Shown piece after piece: positions 7,377 through 16,113 of a DNA stretch of 64,000 nt (its first letter is position 1; each line of letters starts with the position of its first letter). Made by a program: the position numbers and the translations under genes. This stretch comes from Prevotellaceae bacterium UBA1746 (GTDB lineage: Bacteria > Bacteroidota > Bacteroidia > Bacteroidales > Bacteroidaceae), in assembly GCA_002314875.1 (NCBI GenBank), contig DCHS01000007.1:45999-109998 (forward strand). Reading direction: 5' to 3'. The notes below the pieces were generated by a model, which was not told where the DNA came from, did not search any database, and was given only the letters and a program-made list of their open reading frames with translations.

Positions 7377-8096
7377 TCAAGGTTTTTCGAGGCTTGTAAA
7401 ACTGAAGAACAATTCGGGTTTATCATTAACCACGAGTTGCTCGGGGAATTCAGCTTCTGCCAACAGAGGCAGCGCATATTCGTAATTGGCAACATCATAG
7501 GAGATGTGGGCATCGCTTCCCAAGATAACGGGGACATCGTACTGCTTGCAGAGACGGAGAATCTCCAAATTGTTGGGAGCGGCCTCCGTTTTATGGCGTT
7601 CAGGACGCATACTGCTGCTATTGATTTCGAGCAACACGTTATTGGCTTTTGCAGCACGGACGATGGGTTCGAAATGGAGTTCAGCAGTGCCGTCTCCAGG
7701 GTGGCTGATGATGTTCACCCACGGATTTTCGATGGCGCCAATCATACCGTCGGTATTCTGCGAGCGTGTTCCCGGGGTCCAGCAAAGGAGATGGATGCCC
7801 GCGATACGGTGACTCATCTTTTTATAAAAGAACTCGTCCATATCGAGATCACCATGGGGATTGAGGATGTTGAGTTCGGCACCCATCATCATATGAACCC
7901 CGTCAATGACCTTTGGCACAACATTGAGGTTACGGAAGTATATGGTATTGCAAGCACCTGGCAATGCAGGTCCATGTTCGGTAATACCCAAATACTGCAC
8001 TCCTTTGTCGCGTGCAGCAGCCACCATCTCCTGCAGGGTACTGAATGCGTGCCCTGACATTATGGTATGGGTATGTAAATCTAATAAGGGGGACAA
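7377..8096 (-). CDS. PHP-domain metal-dependent phosphatase, YcdX type
   Basis: The protein has 239 residues and carries the four PHP metal-binding motifs: DLHTHT at 6-11, ITEHG near 38-42, a central GAELNIL plus ISHPGDG, and SDAH near 193-196. YcdX-like PHP proteins form a trinuclear zinc (or manganese) site and hydrolyse phosphate esters in the cytoplasm; the natural substrate is not known. The gene is first in an operon with the GSCFA and unknown genes. It is transcribed from a -7 element at 8176-8183 through a pyrimidine-rich leader of about 75 nt. Confidence 0.87.
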   Translation of the reverse strand: MSPLLDLHTHTIMSGHAFSTLQEMVAAARDKGVQYLGITEHGPALPGACNTIYFRNLNVVPKVIDGVHMMMGAELNILNPHGDLDMDEFFYKKMSHRIAGIHLLCWTPGTRSQNTDGMIGAIENPWVNIISHPGDGTAELHFEPIVRAAKANNVLLEINSSSMRPERHKTEAAPNNLEILRLCKQYDVPVILGSDAHISYDVANYEYALPLLAEAEFPEQLVVNDKPELFFSFTSLEKP

Positions 8097-8097
8097 G

Positions 8098-8172
8098 GGT
8101 AAGAGGGTTTATAAGGTTTATGGGGTTGTAAGGTTTATAAAGAGGTTTAAAGGGGGAGGTAAAGGGTTTGTG
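8098..8172. repeat. Purine-rich GGTTTATAAGG-type repeat in the PHP gene leader
   Basis: The plus strand holds repeated units such as GGGTTTATAAGGTTTATGGGG and AAGGTTTATAAAGAGG. Related sequence occurs at 953-985 (reverse sense) and 42781-42841. On the PHP mRNA it is a C/U-rich leader of about 75 nt. Confidence 0.6.
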
Positions 8173-8175
8173 GCG

Positions 8176-8183
8176 CAAAATTA
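8176..8183 (-). promoter_or_regulatory. -7 element of the PHP/GSCFA operon
   Basis: The minus strand reads TAATTTTG. It is followed by the repetitive leader and the 8096 start. No -33 TTTG is seen. Confidence 0.5.
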
Positions 8184-8222
8184 CAACTTTTTTCTTATAC
8201 ATTAAGAAAAAGCGGCATAATT

Positions 8223-8253
8223 TTTGCAAACTCGTAAATTCTATTTAACTTTG
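8223..8253 (+). promoter_or_regulatory. Full consensus Bacteroidetes promoter of the COG0523 gene
   Basis: TTTG at 8223-8226, a 19-nt spacer, then TAACTTTG at 8246-8253. Both elements and the spacing match consensus. Transcription would start near 8259, about 58 nt before the ATG. Confidence 0.8.
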
Positions 8254-8316
8254 CACAAAAATACGTGGTCTGCAGAGAAAAGCAAATACTCTGCCGCCAC
8301 AACACTTATCAAAAAC

Positions 8317-9666
8317 ATGATGAATACTGAAACTCCCGTCCTGCTGCTCACGGGTTATCTGGGCAGCGGAAAGACCACTATGGTCAACAAGATATTGGCT
8401 AATCGCCGCGGCATCAAATTCGCTGTTATCGTCAATGATATCGGCGAGGTAAACATCGATGCTGACCTCATTGAAAAAGGCGGTGTTGTCGATCAGAAAG
8501 ACGAATCGCTCGTAGCACTCCAAAATGGTTGCATCTGCTGCACCTTGAAGATGGACCTCATGGAACAGCTCCATGAAATTATCGCCCAGAAGCGCTTTGA
8601 CTACATCGTTATCGAGGCTAGCGGTATCTGCGAACCAGGCCCTATCGCGCAGACTATTGCCACGATGCCCGAAATGGTGCCCCAATTCGCTCCGGACGGC
8701 TTCCCTCACCTCGACTGTATTGTCTCCATTGTTGATGCCCTCCGTTTGAAGGACGAATTCAACGGCGGTAATACCCTTCTCGGCGGAAATGTTGGCGAAG
8801 ATGATATCGAAAACCTTGTTATCCAGCAGATTGAATTCTGCAATATCATCCTTCTTAACAAGGCTTCCGAGGTAGCTCCCGAAGAATTGGAACGCATTCG
8901 TCAGGTTATCCGTGCTCTCCAGCCCAAAGCAGAGATCATCGAATGTGACTACTGTGATGTTGATCTCGACAAGATCATCAATACCGGTATGTTCAGTTTT
9001 GATAAGGTCGCAACCTCTGCTGCCTGGATTGATGCCATCGAGAATCATGATCCTGATGCAGAAGAAGAGGAACATGAGCATCATCACCACCACCAGGAAC
9101 ATGACGACGACGAGGAACATGAGCATTGCCACTGCCACCATGACGACGACGACGAGGAACATGAACATTGCCACTGCCACCACGACCATGACGACGACGA
9201 TGATGAAGTTTGTCCAGAATGTGGTCATCACCATCACCACGGTCATCATTGCCACTGCCATTGCCACGAAGAAGGCCATAGCCACGGCGAAGAATACGGC
9301 ATCGGTACTTTTGTTTACTACCGTCGTGAACCTTTCGATATCAATGAGTTCGATCAGTTCGTCGCTCGCTTCTGGCCGAAGGAAATTATCCGTGCAAAGG
9401 GTATCTGCTACTTCGCTGACGAACAGCAGAGTTGCTACCTCTTCGAGCAGGCAGGAAAACAGGTGAGCCTCCGCAACTGTGGTCAGTGGTATGCTACCAT
9501 GCCCGCCGACGAATTGGAAACGCTTCTCCTCACCGATGCCAAGTTGCGTCGTGACTGGGATGACACCTACGGCGACCGCATGCAGAAACTCGTCTTCATT
9601 GGCCAACACATGGACAAAGACGCTATCTGCACCCTCCTCGATGCCTGCCTGGTAAAGAAGGGTTAA
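8317..9666 (+). CDS. COG0523 (CobW-like) GTPase with His/Asp/Cys-rich metal-binding linker
   Basis: This is a 449-residue G3E GTPase of the metallochaperone family. The start is the ATG at 8317 (a second ATG follows at 8320); the frame extends upstream, but only into the promoter. The P-loop GYLGSGKTT lies near residue 12-20, and the metal-binding NGCICC (the CxCC motif of Zn/Co chaperones) near 70-75. Residues about 247-327 are an extreme His/Glu/Asp/Cys linker with HCHCHH blocks, CPECG and a HCHCHCH cluster, followed by the CobW C-terminal domain. It likely binds and delivers zinc or a similar metal using GTP. The SpoIID-domain gene follows by 15 bp. No Zur box was recognised. Confidence 0.9.
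   Translation: MMNTETPVLLLTGYLGSGKTTMVNKILANRRGIKFAVIVNDIGEVNIDADLIEKGGVVDQKDESLVALQNGCICCTLKMDLMEQLHEIIAQKRFDYIVIEASGICEPGPIAQTIATMPEMVPQFAPDGFPHLDCIVSIVDALRLKDEFNGGNTLLGGNVGEDDIENLVIQQIEFCNIILLNKASEVAPEELERIRQVIRALQPKAEIIECDYCDVDLDKIINTGMFSFDKVATSAAWIDAIENHDPDAEEEEHEHHHHHQEHDDDEEHEHCHCHHDDDDEEHEHCHCHHDHDDDDDEVCPECGHHHHHGHHCHCHCHEEGHSHGEEYGIGTFVYYRREPFDINEFDQFVARFWPKEIIRAKGICYFADEQQSCYLFEQAGKQVSLRNCGQWYATMPADELETLLLTDAKLRRDWDDTYGDRMQKLVFIGQHMDKDAICTLLDACLVKKG
9100..9180 (+). repeat. In-frame tandem duplication in the metal-binding linker
   Basis: A 39-nt unit (9100-9138) is followed directly by a 42-nt copy (9139-9180) that has one extra GAC codon and two base changes. Each copy encodes HDDD(D)EEHEHCHCH. 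A GAC/CAT-rich tract continues on both sides, consistent with replication slippage expanding the linker. Confidence 0.8.
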
Positions 9667-9681
9667 GAAGGTTTATATTGC

Positions 9682-10851
9682 ATGATGAACGAACCCATCA
9701 TCCACGTGGGAATTATGGAGGGCGAAGAAATTGCTTTCACGCTCGGTGAAGAAAGACACAGCGCCCATTATAGTCCCGATTTTCAGGAACTTCATTTCGA
9801 AGGGCCCTTTATCCTTCATGGCGTTACTATCGGCAAGCAGTTCCATTGGGAACAGCAGGAAGATCAGACGTTTACGGGTAATCTGCGAATTATTGCCGAT
9901 GCCGACAACCACTGCCTCGTTGCTATCAATGATGTACCCTTAGAGGACTATCTTGCCAGCGTCATTTCAAGTGAGATGGCCGCAACCAACAATCTTGAAC
10001 TTCTGAAAACCCATGCTATCATCTCCCGCAGTTGGGTGCTTCGTCAAATCGCACCTACAACGGAAGAAGAGGCTGAAAAGGAAGAACATGCTGGCGAAAT
10101 CATCAAGTGGTGGGACCACGATGATCACACCCTCTTCGATGTCTGCGCTGATGACCACTGCCAGCGTTATCAAGGCATCACCCGCCAGGTCAGTCCACTT
10201 GTAGCCCAAGCCATTCATGCTACCCGCGGTATGGTGCTGACGGACAGCGAGGGCAACATCTGCGATGCCCGTTTCTATAAGGCTTGTGGCGGACATACCG
10301 AACGCTTCTCGGCTTGTTGGCAGGATCGTGACTACAACTATCTCGAACCTACGCCCGACCCCTACTGCGACCCAGAATTCATTGCCACGCTGCCAGGTGG
10401 TCTCGACAGTGTCCTCTCAGAAATCCTCAATTCCTATGACCAGTCAACGAAGGACTATCACAATTGGGAGGAGCGATATACATTTGCAGAAATATCCGAG
10501 TTGGTAGAACACAAACTCCACCTCGGTCTCGGTGACATCCAAGAACTTGTTCCCGTTAAGCGCGGCGATTCCGGTCGTATTATCCGTTTGAAAATCGTCG
10601 GTAGTAATAAGACCGTTGTCATCGGCAAGGAACTCCTCATCCGCAAGGCACTCTCAGAGAGCCATTTGAAGAGCTCGTGGTTTGAGGTGGATAAAACCAT
10701 GGACGGTTTTATCCTTCGCGGTCACGGATGGGGACATGGCGTAGGGCTCTGCCAGATTGGCGCGGCAGCAATGAGCATCAAGGGCTTCCCCTACCACGAT
10801 ATCCTCTCCCACTATTTCCACAATAGCAACATCACAAGAATTTACGAATAA
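9682..10851 (+). CDS. SpoIID/LytB-domain protein (amidase enhancer-like)
   Basis: The protein has 389 residues. The SpoIID core is clear: VPLEDYLASVISSEM near residues 86-100, the KTHAIISRSWVLRQ helix, CGGHTERFSACW near 205-215, and the C-terminal GHGWGHGVGLCQIGA. SpoIID of Bacillus is a lytic transglycosylase acting on denuded glycan, and the Glu in the SSEM motif matches its catalytic position. Many Bacteroidetes have a homologue of unknown role. No signal peptide is visible, which is odd for a peptidoglycan enzyme. It is probably cotranscribed with the COG0523 gene and ends at a strong bidirectional terminator. Confidence 0.88.
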   Translation: MMNEPIIHVGIMEGEEIAFTLGEERHSAHYSPDFQELHFEGPFILHGVTIGKQFHWEQQEDQTFTGNLRIIADADNHCLVAINDVPLEDYLASVISSEMAATNNLELLKTHAIISRSWVLRQIAPTTEEEAEKEEHAGEIIKWWDHDDHTLFDVCADDHCQRYQGITRQVSPLVAQAIHATRGMVLTDSEGNICDARFYKACGGHTERFSACWQDRDYNYLEPTPDPYCDPEFIATLPGGLDSVLSEILNSYDQSTKDYHNWEERYTFAEISELVEHKLHLGLGDIQELVPVKRGDSGRIIRLKIVGSNKTVVIGKELLIRKALSESHLKSSWFEVDKTMDGFILRGHGWGHGVGLCQIGAAAMSIKGFPYHDILSHYFHNSNITRIYE

Positions 10852-10882
10852 ATGTGGGGGACATATTAAACCCACCTAACAC

Positions 10883-10919
10883 AACAAGGGCGGTCAGAGA
10901 ATTTCTGGCCGCCCTTGTT
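10883..10919. terminator. Bidirectional terminator
   Basis: AACAAGGGCGG (10883-10893) pairs with CCGCCCTTGTT (10909-10919), continued by an inner stem. It separates the convergent SpoIID-domain and lipoprotein genes. Confidence 0.85.
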
Positions 10920-10938
10920 ATGGCATTTTCTATAAGAT

Positions 10939-12651
10939 TTATTCTCCCTTTATGGTGAGTTTGGAAAAATCAATGTAGCGGGTTGCAGAACCAGACATGT
11001 AAACCTTTGAAGTTCCTACAAGCTGGTTGTTGACGAGCTTAAAGACTATATCTTTCTTCACACTTCCTGTGCCTCCATTACCTTGGAGAACATCCTTCAA
11101 AGTCAGGGTATTCTTGTCAATATCGAAGACGTAGGGAACAGTTGCAGAGATAAAGTCATCATCACGGAAGAAAGACTTGTTAAAAATCTTGATGTGAACA
11201 CCGGCGTAGCCTTCTTTCACCTTTCCCGAGAAATCATGTTCCAGCTGAATATAAGCGGAACCGCGCGTTGCACTGCCGTCCCAAAACGCAGCATTGTCTG
11301 ACTCGGAAAATTCGCAGTTCCAATTCTCTGCAAGAGTTACAACGATAACATCCTGCTTGCACTTGTAGGTCATATCGGAATTGTCGATGACGAAGTCTTG
11401 CATGATGATTCCTGTTACTTCAGTCTGACGCTCGAGAGCACCATTGCCAGCAGCAGAGATAAAATCTCCTGTCTTTGTGAGGGTTGCAGAAGTGAAATGA
11501 ACATTGATACCGTCAATGGTATAGTTACCCTTGATATTTCCCCACTCTGCACGGCCAAGCCCATCGAGAACGAGGTCGTCAGCACCGGCACTCTTGTAGG
11601 TTCCACGCTCGGAACTCATATAGCGGAAGGTCGGGAGTTCACCCTGCTTACGCGTATAATGAAGGAAAGGTTCACCTTCATTATAGAAGAGGACATCGCA
11701 CTGACCATCAATGCCAGCCGCGGTATTGTCCAAATCGTTTGTGGTAAGTTCATAGAAACGATAAGTTTCGGGATAGAAATAGAACCACTGGCGGTGCTGG
11801 CCCTGCTTCTTGATTTCAAGGAGGAAACGCTTGCCGTAACTACTCTCTGCCACGCACTTGTAGGTAAAGGGCTGCTTGGAACTATAATAGTAGCGGTGGG
11901 TTTCGGGACGGTTATCCTCAATGTCAACCGTTACCCCCATGATATCGTCACCGCCATACCAGAATCCCTGGAGACCGGACTTCGCATTCATATCACGATG
12001 AAGGCCAATATCATCGGTCTTATAGAAGAAACTATAATGTGATTCATCCATCTCATATTCACCGGAATAAGATTTTCCATCGCTCTCGGTGACTTCGAAG
12101 CGGGTGCTGGGAAACAATTTGATGTTTGCTTCCTTGCCATTGCCGATGGTGGTAAGGTCTCTGCCGACAACAATCTGGAAGGCATTGTAATCACCGGTGA
12201 AACCCTCATCAGCATAAGTTGTCTTGGCAAAAGAGGTCGCGGTAATCGTCACCTCTTCATCGGGCATATAGAAGCCGTAGGAAGCAAAGCCGAGGTTGTT
12301 GCGAAGGTCATCGGCCTCAATCCATTCGTAACTGTAAGTCTTGTTGGTTTTGTGGCCACGGATATCAACGACAAAGTCGTAGCCGCAATCGTAATAGATG
12401 CGGAAGAACACCAGATGTTTGGGCGTTGCCTGGCAGAATTCTTCGGGAGTGTTTTGTTTCTCGATACTATTCTCCATGACTACCTGAGCATGGTTGTCCC
12501 ATTCACGGTTGATCACATTGTAGCCAGGGTCGGCAGTTGCTCTTGACGAGCGGAAAATAGTGCGCTGTTCTGCGGGAGCCTCCTCCTCGCTGGCACATGC
12601 AACAAGGAAAAGAAAGGCGAACAAAGCGCAAAATAAATGGATAAACTTCAT
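10939..12651 (-). CDS. Large surface lipoprotein of unknown function
   Basis: The protein has 570 residues with a lipoprotein signal ending at a FLVAC lipobox (Cys19). The acidic residues right after the cysteine (ASEEEAPAE) look like the Bacteroidetes surface-export signal. The rest is rich in aromatic and beta-prone sequence with several IxG.Y or Y.I.G motifs such as GNYTIDGINVHFTS, suggesting repeated beta-sandwich units. No catalytic domain was recognised. It is monocistronic with a terminator shared with the convergent neighbour. It could bind a glycan or protein, but nothing specific supports this. Confidence 0.78.
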   Translation of the reverse strand: MKFIHLFCALFAFLFLVACASEEEAPAEQRTIFRSSRATADPGYNVINREWDNHAQVVMENSIEKQNTPEEFCQATPKHLVFFRIYYDCGYDFVVDIRGHKTNKTYSYEWIEADDLRNNLGFASYGFYMPDEEVTITATSFAKTTYADEGFTGDYNAFQIVVGRDLTTIGNGKEANIKLFPSTRFEVTESDGKSYSGEYEMDESHYSFFYKTDDIGLHRDMNAKSGLQGFWYGGDDIMGVTVDIEDNRPETHRYYYSSKQPFTYKCVAESSYGKRFLLEIKKQGQHRQWFYFYPETYRFYELTTNDLDNTAAGIDGQCDVLFYNEGEPFLHYTRKQGELPTFRYMSSERGTYKSAGADDLVLDGLGRAEWGNIKGNYTIDGINVHFTSATLTKTGDFISAAGNGALERQTEVTGIIMQDFVIDNSDMTYKCKQDVIVVTLAENWNCEFSESDNAAFWDGSATRGSAYIQLEHDFSGKVKEGYAGVHIKIFNKSFFRDDDFISATVPYVFDIDKNTLTLKDVLQGNGGTGSVKKDIVFKLVNNQLVGTSKVYMSGSATRYIDFSKLTIKGE

Positions 12652-12729
12652 ATTGAGTTGGTATTATGATTATTCAGGCTAAAGCCTTCACACCAGAACG
12701 GAAAATCAAAAGGACTTATAGAGAAGACT

Positions 12730-13389
12730 TTACGTGGTGTGCAGGAGTTTGAGGTATTCATCATAAGTGATGTGGCGGCCACCCATAGAGAGAAGATGAG
12801 GGGTCTCAAACTGGCAGTCGATCATCAAGCCACCGACATCATCCATAATCTTCGTCAAAGCGATAAGGGCGAGTTTTGAACCAGAAGGAGCAAGGGAGAA
12901 CATGCTCTCACCCATGAAACAACGATTAATGGTAACCCCATAGAGACCACCAATGAGTTTGTCGTCCTCAGGCTTTCCCTCCCACACCTCAACACTCATC
13001 ACAAATTTTTGTTCGTGAAGACGGGTATAGGCTTCGATGATATCAGGACCGAGCCATGCTCCCGCATGCGTATTGCGACCATCGACTTCTCCGCAGGTAC
13101 GGATGACGCGGTCGAAACAACGGTTCATAGTAAAACTGTAGATACCCTTGTTCAACATTTGGCGCATAGAGTGGCTGATATGGATTTCTTTGGGAAAAAT
13201 CACAAAGCGATCCATAGGACACCACCATTGGATATCGCTTTCACGGAAGCCGTACCAAGGAAAAATGCCGTAGCTGTATGCGAGAAGCAAACGCTCAACA
13301 CTTAAATCTCCTCCGACAGCCAACAGGCCATCGGGGTTGCCAAGTCTTGGATCAGGGAAAGCTATTTCTTCGCTTAAGCGGTAAACCAT
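12730..13389 (-). CDS. aat: Leucyl/phenylalanyl-tRNA--protein transferase
   Basis: The 219-residue protein matches Aat along its length: FPDPRLGNPDGLLAVGGDLS near the start, YSYGIFPWY, the WWCPMDRFVIFP motif, HAGAWLGPDIIEAY, GGLYGV, GESMFS and the C-terminal IDCQFETPHLLSMGG. Aat transfers Leu or Phe from aminoacyl-tRNA to proteins with N-terminal Lys or Arg, creating N-degrons read by ClpS. It lies 58 bp downstream of clpA and completes an N-degron operon with clpS and clpA. An AT-rich repeat (13391-13420) occupies the gap. Confidence 0.95.
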   Translation of the reverse strand: MVYRLSEEIAFPDPRLGNPDGLLAVGGDLSVERLLLAYSYGIFPWYGFRESDIQWWCPMDRFVIFPKEIHISHSMRQMLNKGIYSFTMNRCFDRVIRTCGEVDGRNTHAGAWLGPDIIEAYTRLHEQKFVMSVEVWEGKPEDDKLIGGLYGVTINRCFMGESMFSLAPSGSKLALIALTKIMDDVGGLMIDCQFETPHLLSMGGRHITYDEYLKLLHTT

Positions 13390-13390
13390 T

Positions 13391-13420
13391 CTAATTGAGA
13401 ATTATGAATTAAGAATTAAG
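13391..13420. repeat. AT-rich AATTAAGAATT repeat between clpA and aat
   Basis: CTAATTGAGAATTATGAATT followed by AAGAATTAAG. The same family occurs at 16081-16113 and as an inverted pair at 29515-29607. Confidence 0.6.
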
Positions 13421-13447
13421 CTGGCGCAAGATATCCTCACGAAGCTG

Positions 13448-15763
13448 CTAACGAGTTGTTTTTTTGCGGGTCTTTTTAGTCAAAGTAAACTGGTCATCGA
13501 CATAGTCAACGAAAGCAGAACCACCCTTCTTGAGTTTACCAAAGAGAATTGCACGAGTGAACAAAGGCTTCAGATGCTGGGCGATAACACGATCCATTTC
13601 ACGAGCACCGGTTTCGCGGGTAAATCCTTGTTTTAAAAGAAGCGCATAGGCTGCAGGAGCAAGTTCCATTTCGACCTTGCGAGTCGCCAGACGAACGGAA
13701 AATTCACTAAGTTTCTTATCCAGAATCATCTTTGCCATTACCTCATCCATATCGCGGAAGACAACAGTTGCAGATAGGCGGGCGATAAATTCAGGCTTGA
13801 AAGTCTTTTTCACCTGGCGCAACATGGCTTCGCCAGCACTGACATTACCATTGAAACCAACAGAAGCCTGGCTGGCAAACTGAGCGCCAGCGTTCGAAGT
13901 CATGATGATGACACAATGACGGAAGTCCGTCTTGCGACCACGGTTATCGGTAAGGCGGGCATAGTCCATCATCTGCAAGAAGATATTGAAGATATCAGGG
14001 GGTGCCTTTTCTATTTCGTCAAAGAGAAGCACACAGTGAGGCGTCTTTCGAACGGCGTCGGTAAGAAGGCCACCATCTTCATAACCTACATACCCCGCAG
14101 GAGAACCGATGAGTTTGGCAACAGCGTGTTTCTCAGCATATTCACTCATATCATAGCGGATAAGTTCCACGCCCAATTCCTTTGCCAATACACGGGCTAC
14201 CTCGGTTTTTCCTACACCGGTAGGACCAACAAAGAGGAAAGACGCGATGGGTTTGTCCTCTTCCATCAGGCCTGCCTTAGACATCTGTACGGCTTCCACA
14301 ACCTGCTTGACGGCAAAGTCCTGACCATAGATACGGGACTTAATGCGAGCCTCGAGATCTTCGAGTTTTTCGGTTTCATCTTCGTCGGATGAGAGTGTTT
14401 CAACCTTGCAGATTCTTGCCAAAACATCGTTGATCAAATCCTTGGAAACAGTGTTTGAATTAACGACATCGGGCGTATCAATATAAGGAGCAGCCTCAAC
14501 AAAGGCACCAGCCTCATCAATCAGATCAATCGCCTTATCAGGGAGAAAGCGGTCGTTAATGTAACGTGCCGCCATCTTAACCGCATGCTCCATAACACCC
14601 TTGGCATATTTCACATGATGGAACTGTTCGTAACGCTTACGGAGACCTTCGAGAATCTTCACCGTCTCCTCGACGCTGGGTTCAAGGATGTCTATCTGTT
14701 GGAAACGACGCACAATGCCCGCACTCTTGGAGAAATAACGATTATATTCGTCGTATGTTGTTGCACCGATGAAGCGGATATCGCCTTTCTCAAAATAAGG
14801 TTTGAGCATATTGGAGGCATCCATGGAACCGCCTTCGGTACGACCGGCACCAATCAGGTTGTGAATTTCGTCAATATAGACAATGGCATTTCCATCCTTG
14901 GCAATACCGTCCATTACCTGCTTGATGCGTTTTTCAAAATCACCACGGAACTGCGTACCGGCAATCAGCGAACCCATTTCAAGGGAATAAATCTTTGCGC
15001 CCTGCAAACGCTCGGGAACATCGCCGTCAAGAATGCGCTGGGCAAGACCATAGACCAAGGCCGTCTTTCCCACACCGGGTTCACCGACATGGAGAGGATT
15101 GTTTTTTTCAAAACGACACAGAACCTGGATGGTGCGATCTAATTCGGCCTCACGACCAATGAGCGGATTGTGGCACGCCGGATCATCACGGAGTTGGTCG
15201 GTGATACAGGTAACGAGTTTGCGCCAAGGTTCTGCAGAGCCGCCTCGCGATGAAGGATTTCCAATCTCCTCATTATCTTCTTCTAGTTCATCTATGGGTT
15301 CAAAGGTTTGGCGACCACTGCCATAAAAACCAGTGAGAACAGAGAGGAAATCAGCCTCGTCATCAATATATTTATGGAGGAAATAAGAGGCCCAGGATTC
15401 TTCGCCGGCATCGAACATGGACTTCACGATGTGAGGAATGCCAAGTTCATCGCACCCCGAAGAGTGCATAATACGAATGGCATAGTCAAGGATGCTGCTG
15501 AATTGGGCGGAGATATCGGGAACAGGGATTTTCTTCCTACCTTGGGGAATCTTTTCAAGTGTTTCAAAATGGGCGAAGATCTCATCTTTCATCGATGTGA
15601 TCTCTTCGGAACTGCAGTCGTAAAAGGCCAGTGCAAAATTATCCTGCTCACAAAGTGCAGCCAGGAAATGTTCTGGGGTAATAAATTCCTGTCGCGTGCT
15701 AATGGCCAGGTTATAGGCCTCACTCATCGCAACAAGAAAATCAGGAGAGTTTTTAAATTCCAT
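13448..15763 (-). CDS. clpA: ATP-dependent Clp protease ATP-binding subunit ClpA
   Basis: The product is a 771-residue class I Clp/Hsp100 unfoldase. Residues 1-145 form the Clp N-domain, the docking site for ClpS. AAA module 1 carries Walker A GEPGVGKT near 228-235 and Walker B IVYIDEIHN; AAA module 2 carries GPTGVGKT near 515-522 and LLFDEIEKAPPDI. There is no long coiled-coil M domain as in ClpB/ClpC, which fits ClpA. It unfolds substrates into ClpP, not present in the window. It starts 9 bp after clpS and is followed by aat. The C-terminal tail is unusually basic (KKTRKKTTR). Confidence 0.95.
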   Translation of the reverse strand: MEFKNSPDFLVAMSEAYNLAISTRQEFITPEHFLAALCEQDNFALAFYDCSSEEITSMKDEIFAHFETLEKIPQGRKKIPVPDISAQFSSILDYAIRIMHSSGCDELGIPHIVKSMFDAGEESWASYFLHKYIDDEADFLSVLTGFYGSGRQTFEPIDELEEDNEEIGNPSSRGGSAEPWRKLVTCITDQLRDDPACHNPLIGREAELDRTIQVLCRFEKNNPLHVGEPGVGKTALVYGLAQRILDGDVPERLQGAKIYSLEMGSLIAGTQFRGDFEKRIKQVMDGIAKDGNAIVYIDEIHNLIGAGRTEGGSMDASNMLKPYFEKGDIRFIGATTYDEYNRYFSKSAGIVRRFQQIDILEPSVEETVKILEGLRKRYEQFHHVKYAKGVMEHAVKMAARYINDRFLPDKAIDLIDEAGAFVEAAPYIDTPDVVNSNTVSKDLINDVLARICKVETLSSDEDETEKLEDLEARIKSRIYGQDFAVKQVVEAVQMSKAGLMEEDKPIASFLFVGPTGVGKTEVARVLAKELGVELIRYDMSEYAEKHAVAKLIGSPAGYVGYEDGGLLTDAVRKTPHCVLLFDEIEKAPPDIFNIFLQMMDYARLTDNRGRKTDFRHCVIIMTSNAGAQFASQASVGFNGNVSAGEAMLRQVKKTFKPEFIARLSATVVFRDMDEVMAKMILDKKLSEFSVRLATRKVEMELAPAAYALLLKQGFTRETGAREMDRVIAQHLKPLFTRAILFGKLKKGGSAFVDYVDDQFTLTKKTRKKTTR

Positions 15764-15772
15764 ATTGTTCTG

Positions 15773-16078
15773 TTAGTCTTCAGGAGATACTACTAATTTT
15801 AAAGGGAAACCATTGTCGCGAGCCAGTTTTGTCGCCTTCTTTACTTTTGATGTGGCAATATCAAAGGTATAGATGCCGACAATTGCCTGACCTTTTTCAT
15901 GAACATCGAGCATGAGTTTTTCAGCCTCAGCCTGCGATTTGAAAAAGACATCGGTAAGTATCATCACCACAAAGTCCATCGTGGTGAAGTCGTCATTGAA
16001 AATAATGACCTTATATCGTCGCGGCTCGCGGATGTCGTTCCGTTGGCGCTCGCGAATACTTGATTGCTCTTGCGGCAT
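15773..16078 (-). CDS. clpS: ATP-dependent Clp protease adaptor ClpS
   Basis: The 101-residue protein is of normal length. It carries the signature FNDDFTTMDFVV (residues about 27-38), which forms the pocket for bulky N-terminal residues, then HEKGQAIVGIYTFDIA with the conserved His and hydrophobic face that contacts ClpA. The N-terminal 20 residues are charged and probably disordered, the part that enters the ClpA pore. It lies 21 bp after trmO and 9 bp before clpA, and with aat forms a complete bacterial N-degron reader and writer set. Confidence 0.95.
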   Translation of the reverse strand: MPQEQSSIRERQRNDIREPRRYKVIIFNDDFTTMDFVVMILTDVFFKSQAEAEKLMLDVHEKGQAIVGIYTFDIATSKVKKATKLARDNGFPLKLVVSPED

Positions 16079-16080
16079 AT

Positions 16081-16113
16081 ATTAATTAAGAATTTTGAAT
16101 TATGAATTAAGAA
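16081..16113. repeat. AT-rich AATTAAGAATT repeat between trmO and clpS
   Basis: ATTAATTAAGAATTTTGAAT then TATGAATTAAGAATG. It belongs to the same family as 13391-13420 and 29515-29607 and overlaps the 3' end of trmO. Confidence 0.55.

Noticed and set aside
8245..9609. 454-codon open frame on the minus strand with a Val/Met-rich hydrophobic run
   Set aside because: It is antisense to the COG0523 gene; the Met/Val run is the complement of the His/Asp codons of the metal linker.
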